This document shows positions 24,301-37,379 of a stretch of DNA of 64,000 nucleotides, in pieces (within the stretch, counting starts at the first letter, position 1; each line of letters opens with the position of its first letter). This DNA is from Siphonodentalium dalli (taxonomy: Eukaryota > Mollusca > Scaphopoda > Gadilida > Siphonodentaliidae). The position numbers and the translations under genes are program-made. The notes beneath the pieces were generated by a model. That model did no database searches. It was not told the origin of the DNA and saw only the letters and a list, made by a program, of their open reading frames with translations. Location of the stretch: the NCBI GenBank assembly GCA_032622095.1, contig CP136062.1, positions 56,992,420 through 57,056,419 on the forward strand, in the 5' to 3' direction.

Positions 24301-26886
24301 GCTAATGAATGTCCCCATGTGGATGTTTTGCAAGAAATCTTAATAAACGTTCCATTAAATGATCTTGATGACCCGTCACTCTATTCATTACTTCGATGCA
24401 CCATCATATGGCATGGACCAAAGATGAGCTTCTGGTGTTTCGATGAGGTATTTCATCACTAAATATCCAGGCACTAGCCATAGGCATTTTGATTTCACGA
24501 CACTGATGTTTTGACATATTCTAAAATAAACTGACAGGCATTAACTCGGTTATGTGCACAGTTCTGTTAGACTACATCGAAGTAAATATGCAATGTATCT
24601 GCTATGAGGTCTGCGGCCGTATTGAAATTTATTTATGAAATCTGTATTATGGACTCTCCATTTCACAACCGAAGCAAACATACTATATGGAGTCTCTGAT
24701 ATGCAGTCGGAAAGTTTTGTGGTGAGCTCTGTTAGCTTGCGAGATGAGTTTGTAATTCAACTGTAGTTGCTGGTGTGAGTTGGTTGTAGGTAGACTACCA
24801 TCAATGTGACCATCTATTGGACGAAGTAACAGGAATGGTACATGTGCTGACTCACGTCTTGAGTAGTGTGACAATGTCTCAACTATTCAAACGAATTTCG
24901 GGTGATGAAACACAGATATGCCAAAAACAAGAAACTGAACAACGAAATCTCCCCTTATTGTATCTTATTAGACACAACTGTTTCATAATTAGATACGAAC
25001 TAATGTTTGCACTAACATGTAATGCCTGTGTATTTCTAACTTGAGCAATTATATTTCCCGGTGGCAGTATGATAGCCATGCAACTTCGACTTCGATGAAG
25101 TCAAGGTGTGATATTGTTCCTGAATCTTCTAAATTTTTGTGGCCGGGCGAAATCAACTTGGTCAACAATTCATCAAGAATTGGCAACGAATAAATAAAAT
25201 GACTGCAGGGAATCTTTTGCCTTCGAGTACCCGTTAAGCTCTTATAATGATACAGTCAGCACATATCCGGTTTGACTTCCTTCCCAGGAAACGGGCAGGA
25301 TCGTTTAAATTATATTGGGCAATTTCATGTTAGATTTCTAAGAGTCCATTCTGTTATATTCTCGATTATAAACAAACTATGTTTGGTCAAACATAGTCAC
25401 AATATACCTTAACGTGATAGTATCTAATTTAGATTGGGCGAATATATCCACCTCCTTTGCTAAATGCCGTTTGAAAATATAAACATTTATCACATTTTAT
25501 AACTTTGAGTTTTGGCGGCCATTCTGGCGACCATCTTGGGTCAAATAGATCAATGTCGAGTGTAATTGAATGACACTAACGATATTTAAAACTGTGTACA
25601 CTTTTGTTTATTTTATTATGCGTATTTGTGTCCAATGTCTAGAACCTCGAGAAGCAAGTTTATTTGTGAAATTACATAGCGAATTATTTAATTTGCATTT
25701 TTCGGAGTATGGACAACAATTAGACACAAATTACAGCATAATATGTTTTCCAAAGTACTTGGTGTCATAACTGATAAAAGCAAAGACAAGTCATACTCGC
25801 CACAGTTTACAAATAACCGAAAATGATGTAAGGGGCATGTGTAACAAAATTCAACACATTTCTATATTTCGGTCGCCATTTTGACAGCCATCTTGTTTTT
25901 TTTATCAATCTTGAACTTTCAAAAGGAAGCTTGGTGCAATTTTATCATTTCTGTGTTAAATTTGCTTCCTCACTCAGTGCCCATTCTGCAATTTTGTGTG
26001 GCTGCCATGAAGATGATTTGACTTAATTTTCGTGCTATAATTCTGTTGAATTATCGGGTATAAGCAGCTATATGGTTCACCAAATTTACAAATTATTCCA
26101 TAAGTCCATGGATTTCCGCGAAAAAGTAACACATATTCACATATATTTACTTTTCCCCAACACATGAGTGATATCAATAAAAATTGGACATATTTTGGTG
26201 ATTTCTCCATTTGGCCGCCATCTTGGCCGCCATCTTAAACGAAAATGCACTATCTTCAGTGTAACTATATGGCAATTCACATATTAAAAACATTTTTATA
26301 TTATCTTCATCAAATTCAGTTATTTTCTGTTCAACTCTTGGCTAGAACCACATATTTGAATTTTGGTTAACTTTCATAGCACATTTTTGAATTTGCATTT
26401 TAAAGATAGCTGGAAGGAATGAGATGCGAAATATGACATATTATGTTGTAGAAATGGTTGGATACTAGAATTTATTCAAATTTAGGTCTTTATTCGTTAC
26501 AAATTTCAAACATCGGTAAATGATTCAAGAGGAAAGTGTGAAAAATCATAAATTTTTCGAATTTCGGTCGCCATTTTGGCGGCCATCTTGGTTTATGGCG
26601 GCCAATTTTTCTGCCAAATGGAAGTATGGTGTATTAGTTTCACGTCAGTGGTGAGATAATCAAATTTCTATAATAAATTCACAAGTAGATATTAATCAAA
26701 CTGACTCAGTGCATACTGTGAAATTGTGTACGGCGGCCATCTTGATGACGTCATAAATCCACCCAGTCGCGACCCCAAGGTGTCTAACATTTGTTTTCTG
26801 GTGCCTGAGATATCAAGCAACGTCATTGGTATAGTCGCTATATTTCTTCACAAAGTGCACACGGGAGTACATAAGAGCCTCTACTA
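21315..26886. mobile_element. Foldback element FB-3 (~5.6 kb)
   Basis: The ends are TAGTAGAGGCTCTTATGT at 21315 and its complement ending at 26886. The inverted arms (about 21315-22790 and 25440-26886) align throughout, for example the GGTCGCGACTGGGTGGATTT region near 21440 against 26760. Each arm repeats a module containing GATGGCCGCCAAAATGG followed by TTTTCACAC. The centre (22790-25440) is single-copy in the window. The element interrupts a Helitron-like copy; the uninterrupted paralogous sequence is at about 33030-33080. Flanks suggest only a short AT-rich duplication. No transposase was recognised. Confidence 0.85.
22790..25440. other. Unique centre of FB-3, no recognised gene
   Basis: About 2.65 kb between the arms. 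Short frames (23575-23796 plus, 24817-25044 plus, 24683-24874 minus) show no identifiable domain. Autonomous relatives would be expected to carry a transposase here. A decayed one cannot be excluded, but I see no supporting motif. Confidence 0.5.
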
Positions 26887-27962
26887 TTTATAAGATTGTT
26901 CAATTCGCCGATATAAAGTAAAATATAGTTATCTCCCAGGCCATCTCCATGTCGTTCTAAGGCGTTTCTGGCATTCCAATTTCACAATCTTGACGAATGG
27001 TGACCGAATTAAGTCACTTAAACAATTATATCTTCTCAAATATCATATTTATATGGGGACGGAAATCAGGGCAGTATATTTATATCAATCTATTTAAGAG
27101 ATACATATATTCATGCAAACTGAGGGACATTGAATCGTCAGAGGATTGCATTTTATAATGGCTCATGTATATATTATAACACGATTGAGTCTGTCCCATT
27201 CAATATATTTTCCACAACAAAAGTTTCAGTTGCCAAGAGATATGGATATGTAGAGCAGACCTGTTCAAAAATAGTGGTAACAGTGTGCAGTCAAATGTGG
27301 TTACTTCTGAGATAAAGGAAAACGCAGTCCGTAGCACATGACTGTTCAGGATCCTCCAAAATGACATATGACAAGGGTATATCTGCCCGATACAGAGGAT
27401 TTCGTTCATTTTTTAGAACAGACTCATCGCCTAACATAAGCAACTCAAAATCTCGCTGTGTCTGGCACAATGAAGCTTCTATACTTGCATAACATCATTT
27501 CTTTTAAACTCAAAATTATTAGCCAGTATATAGGACCAGAACAGAGGGGCACCTGACCATATCTTTAAAACATCTCTATCGTCATGAAGATATGATAAAC
27601 TAGACTGATTGGTTGATTGGTTGATTGATACATATCTATGTAAAACCCAATTGTCGTCTTTTATTTTTTCGAACTAATGTATTTATGATGTTCATGTTTC
27701 ATGATGTAACGTCTGAAGTATCGCAGTTTTAAATAAATAAATACTTCTTTATTGGTGGGACGGATTAAACGCGATAAACAAAATGATAATCGCTCCGACC
27801 TAACAAGGTGAGCCACTACTTATATTCCATGTAAGAATAATGTTTTGTGATGCCATTTGGATATACAATTTATGAGAATACGTGTAACACGTTGAGAGCA
27901 AGAGTATTCACCAACTATCAACAGAGGGTTTCACATCACTTTAACCTGAGCAACGCCGGGTA
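26887..27962 (+). mobile_element. Helitron-like element, 3' part (continuation across FB-3)
   Basis: The sequence resumes directly after FB-3 with TTGTTCAATTCGCCGATA and ATCTCCCAGGCCATCTCC, matching the unsplit paralog at 32960-33040 (inverted). It continues through a ~500-bp module (to about 27480), a variable segment, then a ~240-bp terminal block (27730-27962). That block ends AACGCCGGGTAACCCTGCTA. The same end at 34905-34924 is followed by G, giving CTAG, with GGGTAACCC as a short near-terminal hairpin. Such an end fits Helitron 3' termini, but no Rep/helicase is present. Confidence 0.65.
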
Positions 27963-28140
27963 ACCCTGCTATATATATATAGTACTTAATAAAAGTGATC
28001 TCACCTATATATGGGATTCTCAGCCTGTTGGTGGTGGTGAATACCTTGCTCGATATGTTCAACAGTCGTTAAAGGGTCAATACTTGCAATAATATAGAAC
28101 GAAACTTTAGCCCAGAGCTCAAAATGTACTCTATATAAAC

Positions 28141-28417
28141 ATTTTATAAAGTACATGGCATAGAGAAATATCGTTTAGAACCGCCGCCAAAATTCAGATC
28201 ATACATGATCAAATTGAGAACTAGAAATAATCGGCTCCCTATTGAAATTTCCAGTTGCAAAAACTCAGAAGTTCCTTGTTCACGTTGCCAACTGTGTGGT
28301 GAGGATACACCGGATAACGAATACTATTATCTGTTCATATGCTACGAGTTTTTGTCCTTCCGAAGAACCTATCTAAAGACATACTTTCAAAGTAATCCAA
28401 CTTATGAAAAACTTTAA
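28141..28417 (+). pseudogene. LINE ORF2 C-terminal fragment
   Basis: In one frame from about 28141 the translation has a Cys-rich tail typical of the C-terminus of jockey/CR1-like non-LTR retrotransposon proteins: IEKYRLEPPPKFRS, LRTRNNRLPIE, then CSRCQLCGEDTPDNEYYYLFIC, which I read as C-x2-C-x2-C ... H/Y-x3-C. No reverse transcriptase precedes it, so it is 5'-truncated, the usual outcome of LINE insertion. It ends at a stop near 28415. It sits between two Helitron-like copies. It may be the same family as the LINE at 49.2 kb, but the two fragments do not overlap. Confidence 0.7.
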
Positions 28418-28870
28418 ATTCCCTTTAATGACGGAAATAAAACAAAACATGTTGGAATGAAGCGCATCGGAAATAGTTACCAAAGCAGCCATTTAAATTG
28501 GTTTAATATTGAATCTGCATGCTTGCCCTCCTGTACGTAAACATAGTACCAGTGCAGCTTTCCCAGCTAAGTGTGTATGTAATTATATATCCGTTTGTTA
28601 TCACTTCGGTTTTGTTATCTTTAGTTGTGTGAGTTTTCCTATTTTATTTATCTCAATTATTTTAAAGTATAGTTGACATTATGTATGATAATATAAATAT
28701 TCCACATCTTAGTGGGCGGGGACGTGGTTGGAATTGACGTTTGTTTGTAATTTTAAATTATATCAACACATGAACATCATAAACACATTAGTTGTCAAAA
28801 ATAAAAGACGACAATTATATGTTTCACATAGAGGTGTACATGTATAAATCAATCTGGCCTGTTAGACTAA

Positions 28871-28990
28871 GATGTTTAGGACGCCTGGTTATCATATATA
28901 CATGAAGATACATATGTTTTAGGACGCCTGGTTATAATATATACATGAAGATACATATGTTTTAGGACGCCGGGTTATCATATTTATCTC
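28871..28990 (+). repeat. 43-bp tandem repeat, about 2.7 copies
   Basis: The unit contains TTTAGGACGCCTGGTTAT and ATACATGAAGATACATATG and restarts every 43 bp (28878, 28921, 28964). It lies at the edge of an inverted Helitron-like copy. Confidence 0.9.
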
Positions 28991-30640
28991 AGTAGAAACT
29001 ATATTGACTGCACATTGTGACCACTATTTTTGAACAGGCCTTCTATACATTTCTCTTTCTCTTGAGAAATTGTGTCCTTTTTTGTGGAAAATAACTTGAA
29101 TGGGACAGACTAACTTGTTTTGTAATACATGAGCCACTCTAACATGCCATCCTCTGATGGTTGAAGGTCCCTAATTTTGAAAGTATTATGTATCTCTTAA
29201 ATTGAATGATAAATACAATTCTACGTATCTGTTTTTGCTAGCTAACTGATGACCTAATGTCCTGATTCCTGTCCCCATAAGAATATGACAATAGAAGATA
29301 GAATTGTTGGAGTTACTTAATTCGGTCACCATTTGTCGAGGTTGTGAAATTTTAACGCCAAAAGCTCACCAGAACGAATCATAGAGATGAATATACATAA
29401 CTTTGGTGGATATCGGCATTTAAACCATTCGTATCAATGTTATTGCCCCTCATCTGCGTTCCTGGCCCAAAACGATACCATATGTTACATTTTAACCCAT
29501 CCTCGTATCGTTGGAGAAGCACGTGCATTTGGTGGAAATTATGTCAAAACATATTTGTATCAGCTTCAAACAAAATGGGACCCCTCCCCTCCACGCTCAT
29601 GACTCGAACGGCGCCACTGTTGACATATTTAAACCTGATATAACTTCAACCTGATATTAGACGCATGACGTCACTTTAGAAAAAAGTTAACCGGCACCAT
29701 TATCTTCCCCGTAAACAAATTATCAATGTTAGATCCCTTTGGTGCCATCTAAATGGTCGCCCGTGAAGTTATATAGAACACAGACACTCACAAATATATA
29801 TACATGTAGGCATCAAATGTGGCGTCTTTAACCCACACCATCTGATTCCTCGTATCATTGGAGAAGAACGTGTATGAATTTGGTGGAAATTGACGATAAC
29901 AAATGTTTAGCAGTTTTGGCGACCCTCCCGTCCCGGCCCTGTCTCTGACTCAAGCGGTGCCACTTTTGACACACTTAAACCACGCAATTAGACTCATTAT
30001 GAAGATGAATATATATAACATTGGTGGAAATCGGAGACTATACAAATTCGTAGAAAATTACTGCCCCCATTTCTCATTCAAACGGCACCCCTGACTCGAA
30101 TGACTTTTAACAGCTTTAAGCCACACACTTAGACTCCTGATTCATGGAGATGAGTATGTCTCAGTTTGGTGGTAATCGGTGACTAAACAAATTCTTATCA
30201 AACTCCATGGGGATAGCTCTCACTCAAACGGCACCAATTTGGCGTCTTTAAATCAAAGATTATAGGAGAAGAATGTGTATCAATTTTGTGAAAATCTGCG
30301 CTAAAAATAGTTTTATCAAGTGTTGTGCCTCTCTCCCCTTCCGTGCATCCTGACTCAAACGGTGGCACTTTTGACATATTTAAACCACACCATTAGATTC
30401 CTCATATCATGGAGATGATAATGTATAAAATTGGTGGGAATCGTCGCAAAGAGTTTTGCTGCCCCTCTTATTTTCTGCCCCTGACAACAACAGTGCCACT
30501 TTAGAAAATTCTAACCCGCACCATTATCTTCCTTGTAAAAAGTTACCACTGTTAGTCCCCTCTGGTACCATCTATATGGTCCCCCGTTGATTTCTATAGA
30601 CCACAGACAGACATTCGCAATTATATATATATATTCTAAT
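28991..30640 (-). mobile_element. Inverted Helitron-like copy (module D plus satellite)
   Basis: Reading on the minus strand, the ~150-bp satellite (about 30640-29390) is followed by the D module (29390-28991), matching 26940-27315. Microsatellite-side signatures (CTATAGACCACAGACAGAC) occur near 30595-30620 and again near 29770, so at least two starts are nested. The terminal block is missing. Confidence 0.6.
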
Positions 30641-31124
30641 CGCGACAGACCGTTTTACAGACCAGCCGATGACTGTCATTGGCCAAGGGCTGATTGACGT
30701 GTTATAAATAATTGAAGAACCATTTTCACATATGGGTGCATGTCGGTTGTAGGGATACATGCTGTGATGTTATGGTATAAGTGTACCCCCCCCCCCCCCC
30801 CCGTACACATAACACATATTATCCTTCTCCAGACCGAATGGTAGCCACAGTAATAGACAATCAGTCAGAAGTAAGAACACGATACTGTGCCCAAACTGAA
30901 CATCTCACAGCGATCATGTGAACACAATTCGCTCATTGCTAACATAACGTAAGTGTCGCGATCACTAAAGATCCGAGGTTCATGGACGGACAAAGTACCA
31001 TGAGTCCCAAAATCAGTAACGAGTCGGACCCATTTTTGCGATTTCGTTTTGAAGCTCAAACATACTGAATGATCTATGCATACTTTATTATTTGATGATA
31101 GAGACTTTTATCTGCATGTGTATT
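30641..31124. other. Spacer with C17 tract inside GTGTAC/GTACAC
   Basis: A run of 17 C residues (30786-30802) is framed by GTGTA and GTACAC. Nothing else was recognised. Confidence 0.5.
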
Positions 31125-31740
31125 TGCGAATGTCTGTCTGTTTGTCTGTATGTCTGTCTGTCTGTGTTCTATAGAAATTCACGGCGGACCATCTAGATGG
31201 CACCACAGGGGTTTAACAGGGGTAACTTTTCACGAGAAAGTTAATGGTGCGGGTTATAATTTTCTGAAGTGACGCCGTTGTTGTCAGGGGCAGAAACGGG
31301 GAAGCGTAGAATTTTGTTTTGTCGCCGATTGTCACCAAACTGATATATCAGAATCCCCATGATATGAGCAATCTAAAAGTGTGGTTAAAATATGTCAAAA
31401 ATGGTGCCGTTATAGTCAGGGATGCACGGACGGGGAGAGGGGCACCAAAATTGTTAAAATAATTTTAGCGGCGATGTCCACCAAATTGATACACATTCTT
31501 CTCCATGATACAAGGAATGCAATTGTGTGATTTAAAGACGCCGAATTGGTGTCGTTTTGATGAGAGATTGGGGGGGGGGTGGGCACTGAATTTGATCAGA
31601 ATGTGTTTAGTCGCCGATTTCCGCCAAACGTATACATAATCATCTCCATGGTATGATGAGTCTAATGGTGTGGCTTACATATGTCAAAAGTGGCGTCATT
31701 TGAGTACGGAGTGCACTGAGGGGGAGAGGGTCACCAAATT
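31125..31740 (+). mobile_element. Helitron-like 5' fragment with satellite units
   Basis: It starts with a TGTC/TGTT microsatellite and GTGTTCTATAGAAATTCAC, then about four ~150-bp monomers like those at 19.5 kb. It joins abruptly at about 31740 to an inverted D module, so it is a rearranged fragment. Confidence 0.6.
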
Positions 31741-32215
31741 GATACACAATGTATATCAGCAACATGTGTCACAGAGAGCAAGATTTTGAGTTGTTTGTTA
31801 GGCGATGAGTCTGTTCTAAAAATGAAAGAAACTGACTGAGTTTTCTTTTATCCCAGAATAAACTATATGTGACTGCAAACTGTGACCACTATTTTTGAAC
31901 AGGCGTTCTATACATGTCCATATCTCTTGACAAATTGTAACTTTTTTGTGGAAACTATATTGAATGGGACAGACTCAATCATGTTGTAATATATACATGA
32001 GCCATTCTAATATGTAATCCTCTGACAGTTCAAGGTCCCTCATTTTTCATGAATATATGTATCTCTTAAATAGAATGATAAATATACCTTTAATGCTTTC
32101 TTCTATGTATCTGTTTTTGCTAGCTCATTATATGAATGCCCTGATTCCCACCTCTAAATCAATATGAGAGTAGATAAGATATAATTGTCCAAGTGACTTA
32201 ATTCGGTCACCATTT
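31741..32215 (-). mobile_element. Inverted Helitron-like D module
   Basis: On the minus strand it matches 26990-27440, including AATGGTGACCGAATTAAGT and the CCACAAAAAAGTTAC region. It is truncated at 32215, where the terminal block of another inverted copy begins. Confidence 0.6.
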
Positions 32216-33729
32216 GTACCAGGGTTACCCGGCGTTACTCAGGTTAAAGTGATGTGAAACCCTCTGCATGATGTGGACATTTGGTCGGAATAAAGAATAC
32301 TCTTGCTCAATACATGTGTTCTCATAAATTGTATGTCCAAATAGCATCACAAAACATGATTCTTACACATGGAATATAAGTAGTGGCCCACCATGTCGGA
32401 TCGGAGCGATTGCCATTTTGTTTATGTGGAAATAGCGGCTACGTATTATCAGTTTAAAAGAAATGTTGCTACGTACATGTATGTATATCCGCTACATCTG
32501 CCTCACAGAGAAAGAGTTTGAGTTGTTTGTTAGTCGTTGAGTCTGTTCTAAAAATGAAAGAAACTGACTCTGAGTTCTCTTTTATCTCAGAAGAAACTAT
32601 ATTTGACTGCACACTGTGCCCACTATTTTTGCACAATAACTCTTGACAAATTGTAACTTTTTTTGTGGAAACTATATTGAATGGGACAGGCTCAATTATG
32701 TTATAATATATACATGAGCCATTCGAATATGCAATCCTCTGACAGTTCAAGGTCCTTCATTTTGCAAGAATATAATTATCTCATAAATAGAATGATAACT
32801 ATACATTTAGTGCTTTCTTATATGTATCTGTTTTGCTAGTTCTTTATTATGAATGCCCTGATTACCATCCCCATATAAATATGAGAGTTGATAAGATATA
32901 ATTGTCCAAGTGACTTAATTCGCTCACCATTTGTCGAGATTGTGAAATTTAAACGCGAAAATCTCCTTAGAACGTTATGGAGATGGCCTGGGAGATGACG
33001 AAATATAGCTTTGGTGGATATCGGCAAATAGAACAATATTATCAATGCTTAGTGCATCTCCTCTCGCGATCCATGACCCAAAAGGCACCAAATGTGATTT
33101 AATTCATCGTATCATAAGAGAAGGATGAGTATGAATTTGGTGAAAATTAGTGCAAAAGATATTTGTATAAGCGTTGGTGCAACTCCCCTCCTCGTGCATG
33201 ACTTGAACGGCTGCATTTTTAACATATTTAAACCACGTCCATTAGACTCATGCTTGGATGATATAATGGAGATGATTATATATCAGTTTTGTGGTAATCG
33301 GTAACTAAACAAATTTTGCATCTTTAAATCACACGATTATATTCCTTTTATCACGGAGAAGAATAATACATAAATTTGTTGGAATTCTGCGCCAATAATA
33401 TTTATCAATTTATATATCAATTGTGGATGCCTCTCAGCCCGTTCGCCCCTGACACGAACGTCACCGTGTTGTGAAGGTGATTATGTATAAGAAATCTGCG
33501 ACAAAACTATTTCATCATTTTTTATGCCCCTCCCCTTTTCTGCACCTGACACCAACATCGTTACTTTAGAACAATTTAACCGCACCAATATCTTCCTCGT
33601 AAAAAGATACTCCTGCATGTTAGATCGCCTTGGTGTCATCTCGATTGTACCCCGTGAAGTTATATATAGAACACTGACATACAGATATTCGCAAATTTAT
33701 CTGGGCAACTACATGTGGCGTTTTTAAAA
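32216..33729 (-). mobile_element. Inverted Helitron-like copy, near complete and not split by FB-3
   Basis: Read on the minus strand: microsatellite-side start near 33700 (TATAGAACACTGACATAC on plus), satellite monomers (33700-33060), an unbroken satellite-to-D junction (about 33080-32960), D module (32960-32460) and terminal block (32460-32216) ending GCCGGGTAACCCTGG. The junction supplies the empty site for FB-3. Confidence 0.65.
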
Positions 33730-34330
33730 CGCAAGATTTGATTCCTCGTATCATTGGCACTAAACATATTGTTATCAGTTTTGGTGACCCGACCCTCCCT
33801 ATTTCGGACTCATGCAGTGCCACTTTTTACATCTTTAAACCACACATTTAGACTCGTTATGTAGATGAATATATATAAAATTGGTGACAAATAAAATTAT
33901 TGGCGGGTATACAAATTCGTATCAAATTTAGTGCCCCAATATCTCTCACCCAAACAGCACCAACTACACGATGATATTCCTCGTATCAACGAGAAGAATA
34001 TGCATCAATCTAGTTGAAATCGACGCTAAACATATTGCTTATCAATGTTGGCGTCCCTCTCATCCTCTATGCACCCCTGACTCGAAATTCAATGGCCCCA
34101 ATTTTGGCATCTTTATACCACACATTTAGACTCCTGATATCATGGAGATGACTACTTATAACTTTGGTCCTAATCTGCCTCTAAACAAATTTTTATCAAA
34201 TTTAGTGCCAAACCCCCCAGTCTCTCACCAAAACAGCAACGATTTGACGTATTTAAATCACACGATTAGATTCCTCGTATCATGGATAACAATGTGTAAC
34301 AATTTGGTGGAAATCGGCGCTAAACATAGC
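33730..34330 (-). mobile_element. Further inverted satellite units of the Helitron-like family
   Basis: About four ~150-bp monomers on the minus strand, with the usual anchors (CACCAAATTG and complements, GAGAGG blocks). They are adjacent to the previous copy but have their own microsatellite-side break near 33730. Confidence 0.55.
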
Positions 34331-34924
34331 AACATTTCTTTTGAACTGATAATACTTAGCCAGTATATACCACCATGAACAGTGCAGCACCTGGACATTT
34401 CTTTAAAACATCTGTATCTTCATGGAGATATGATAATCATGTGTCATCACAATCTTGGTATAACCCAATAGATTGATTGATACATCTCTATGTAAAACCC
34501 AAATTTTCGTCTTTTATATTTGCGAACTAATGTGTTTATGGTGTTCATGTTTTGATCCCAATAAAAATATTAGAACCAAAAAAAACAACAACAAAAAAAG
34601 ATCAATTTCGACCTCATCGACTGTATACGATTTAAAAGATATATAACGTCTGACGTATACACACAGATGTAAATAAATAAATACTTCATTATTGGTGGGA
34701 CGGATTAATCGCGATAAACAAAATGACAATTGCTCCGACCGACAAGGTGAGCCACTACTTATATTCCATGTGTATAAGAATCATGTTTTGTGATGCTATT
34801 TGGACATACAATTTATGAGAATACATGTATTGAGCAAGATAATTCTCTATTCCGACCAAATATGCACAGCATGTAGATGGTTTCACATCACTTTAACCTG
34901 AGTAACGCCGGGTAACCCTGCTAG
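34331..34924 (+). mobile_element. Helitron-like 3' fragment ending in CTAG
   Basis: It matches 27500-27962 in the same orientation: TAGCCAGTATATA, TCTTTAAAACATCT, TGATTGATACAT, then the terminal block from AATAAATAAATACTTC to GTAACGCCGGGTAACCC and CTGCTAG. Confidence 0.65.
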
Positions 34925-35384
34925 TAAAGTACATATAACCATATCCCTGAGATATAAACCGAAATAGATTCGTGTTTTTTGCAATAAACACAGTGCAAAG
35001 TTTCAATGGTAAATCGCATAGATAAGCGCGTGTTACAGCGATTGTCATGATCTATATATATTGCCCAATTTTCGGGGGTCGAATATAGATAACACAACCG
35101 TACGAAACCGATAAAGAGTATACTCATCGGAATATATATCAAGAGTTTCACATTTCATCCATCTTTTCGCCTTTCGCATCAAAAACTTCTAGAATGTTTT
35201 TTCTAAATATCCCAAAGTGGGGATCCCGCTGAACTCCCGTGAAGTTGGCATATGTAGTGGAAATATTCACGCGGAACTGTTATACATATAGACGATTAAT
35301 CGTGTACCCGGTGCTCAGTTCACCACAATGTAGTCTCCTCTAATCTGACACAATCATGTAATGGAATGTTCCCCTATAATAACA
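34925..35384. other. Spacer without recognised features
   Basis: No gene or repeat recognised. Confidence 0.35.
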
Positions 35385-35565
35385 TAGTCGCATCACTCAC
35401 TGCATGAAAAGCGAGATTTATAAAATATAAATGTCGCATAAATTTAGGACCCTAAATTTATGCATGCATTTATGCATATTAAATTCGCCTTTATACAAAA
35501 ATATAAATCTCGCATTTATATTTTTAAATCTCGCATAAATGCCGCATTAATTTCGCTCATTACTG
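35385..35565. repeat. AT-rich hairpin-forming region, left
   Basis: It begins with ACATAGTCGCATCACT, then a run of TTTATGCAT/ATGCATAAA and AAATATAAATCTCGCATTTAT motifs able to fold on themselves. A similar region lies at 37380-37700, beyond the 105-bp satellite. Confidence 0.6.
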
Positions 35566-35880
35566 TAACCAACGGCGGGTTTAAATCTTGGCCCATAATT
35601 TAATTACTACCATGTGGATATGTGAGGCATGTATCATTAACACGAGCTAACGGCCGGATACCTAGGTTTCTCTGTCTGCTAACAAAGCTGATGCGAAGAC
35701 GTGTGTGAATGGGATGGGAACTCGTTTTACCAAGGGTAAGTTAACACATGTGTGGCTATGAAATGAAGGCATTTCACAATTTATGTTGCCGATTCATTCT
35801 TTCATCAATTCGCAGCGTGATCGACACATGTCAAAATTAATATTTGATTATACAGAGACGTCGGAATAAGGTTATTCTAT

Positions 35881-36965
35881 CGCGTGAAAATGTGGTTTTG
35901 TGAGAGTGATTCCACCCTTAGCCAGATCACAAATAAAATGCCGTACATTACAATTAAATATTTTGCTAAACAGGCTAAAATATCGCGTAAAATGTGGAGT
36001 TGGAAGCGCGATTTCACCCTTGGCTATGCCACATACAAATTCATTGTACAATATATCCGTGATGTAATCCCGTTTTGAAGTTAGAATCGTATAAAATAGT
36101 GATCATGGAAGGGTGATATCACCCTTTGTCAGTTCACATATAAATTCATTGTACAATATATCCGTGATGTAATCCCGTTTTGAAGTTAGAATCGCGTAAA
36201 ATAGTGATCATGGAAGGGTGATATCACCCTTTGCCAGTTCACATATAAATTCATTGTACAATATATTCATGATGTAATCCCGTTTTGAAGTTAGAATCGC
36301 GTAAAATAGTGATCATGGAAGGGTGATATCACCCTTTGCCAGTTCACATATAAATTCATTGTACAATATATCCGTGATGTAATCCCGTTTTGAAGTTAGA
36401 ATCGCGTAAAATAGTGATCATGGAAGGGTGATACCACCCTTTGCCAGTTCACATATAAATTCATTGTACAATATATTCATGATGTTATCCCGTTTTGAAG
36501 TTAGAATCGCGTAAAATAGTGATCATGGAAGGGTGATATCACCCTTTGCCAGTTCACATATAAATTCATTGTACAATATATCCGCGATGTAATCCTGTTT
36601 TGAAGTTAAAATCGCGTAAAGTAGTGACCATGGAAGGGTGATATCACCCTTTGCCAGTTCACATATAAATTCATTGTACAATATATCCGTGATGTAATCC
36701 GGTCTTGAAGTTATAATCGCGTAAAATTATGGTAATGGAAGGGTAATATCACCCTTTGCCATATCACATATAAATCCATTGTACAGTAAGTCCATGATGT
36801 AAACCCGTTTTGAAGTTTGAATCGAGTAAAATTGTGGCGATGAAAGGGTGATATCACGCTTTGTCATATCGCATAAAAATTCAATGTACAATAAATCCAT
36901 GATGTTACACAATTTTGAATCCCGTAAAATTGTGTTCCTTGAAGGGCGATATCACTCTTTAGCAG
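35881..36965. repeat. 105-bp satellite, about ten copies, each with a palindrome
   Basis: The unit restarts at about 36071, 36176, 36281, 36386, 36491, 36596, 36701 and 36806. Diverged copies lie on both edges (35881-36070 and 36906-36965). Central units carry the perfect 18-bp palindrome AAGGGTGATATCACCCTT; outer units carry degraded forms. Short frames across it have no domain. Confidence 0.95.
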
Positions 36966-37379
36966 AAAAAAAATTCTTATTTTAGTTTTAATATTTTATC
37001 GTTTATACTTATTTCCCATGCGATCACTTAACTATTCAATTTTTATTCTTTATTGCAGAGACTACGAAAATTGATGACGGCAAGATACAACTATGACACA
37101 AAGTGCCATGTCCAAGTAGTTCATATTATATTTGTGACTGGTATAACCAACAATATAGGGCAGCATTTTGTTGGCAAATTACTACACATGGATATACCAG
37201 AATCAGGGCGACACATGTGTATATGTATAGTTAGATATACACATCCGTATCGCCTTATATGCTGGTTACAAGCCAAATGTCACCATAAAGTAGATTTCAC
37301 AAATATATATGGATATATATGTTCAAATCCAAATAATTTATACGGGGTATAATTGTGCATAAACTGGAGTATATAACCA

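Noticed and set aside
37053-37352. Possible plus-strand exon after a strong TTTATTGCAG acceptor
   Set aside because: The 99-residue frame has no recognisable domain, the region is between AT-rich repeats, and no partner exon was found.
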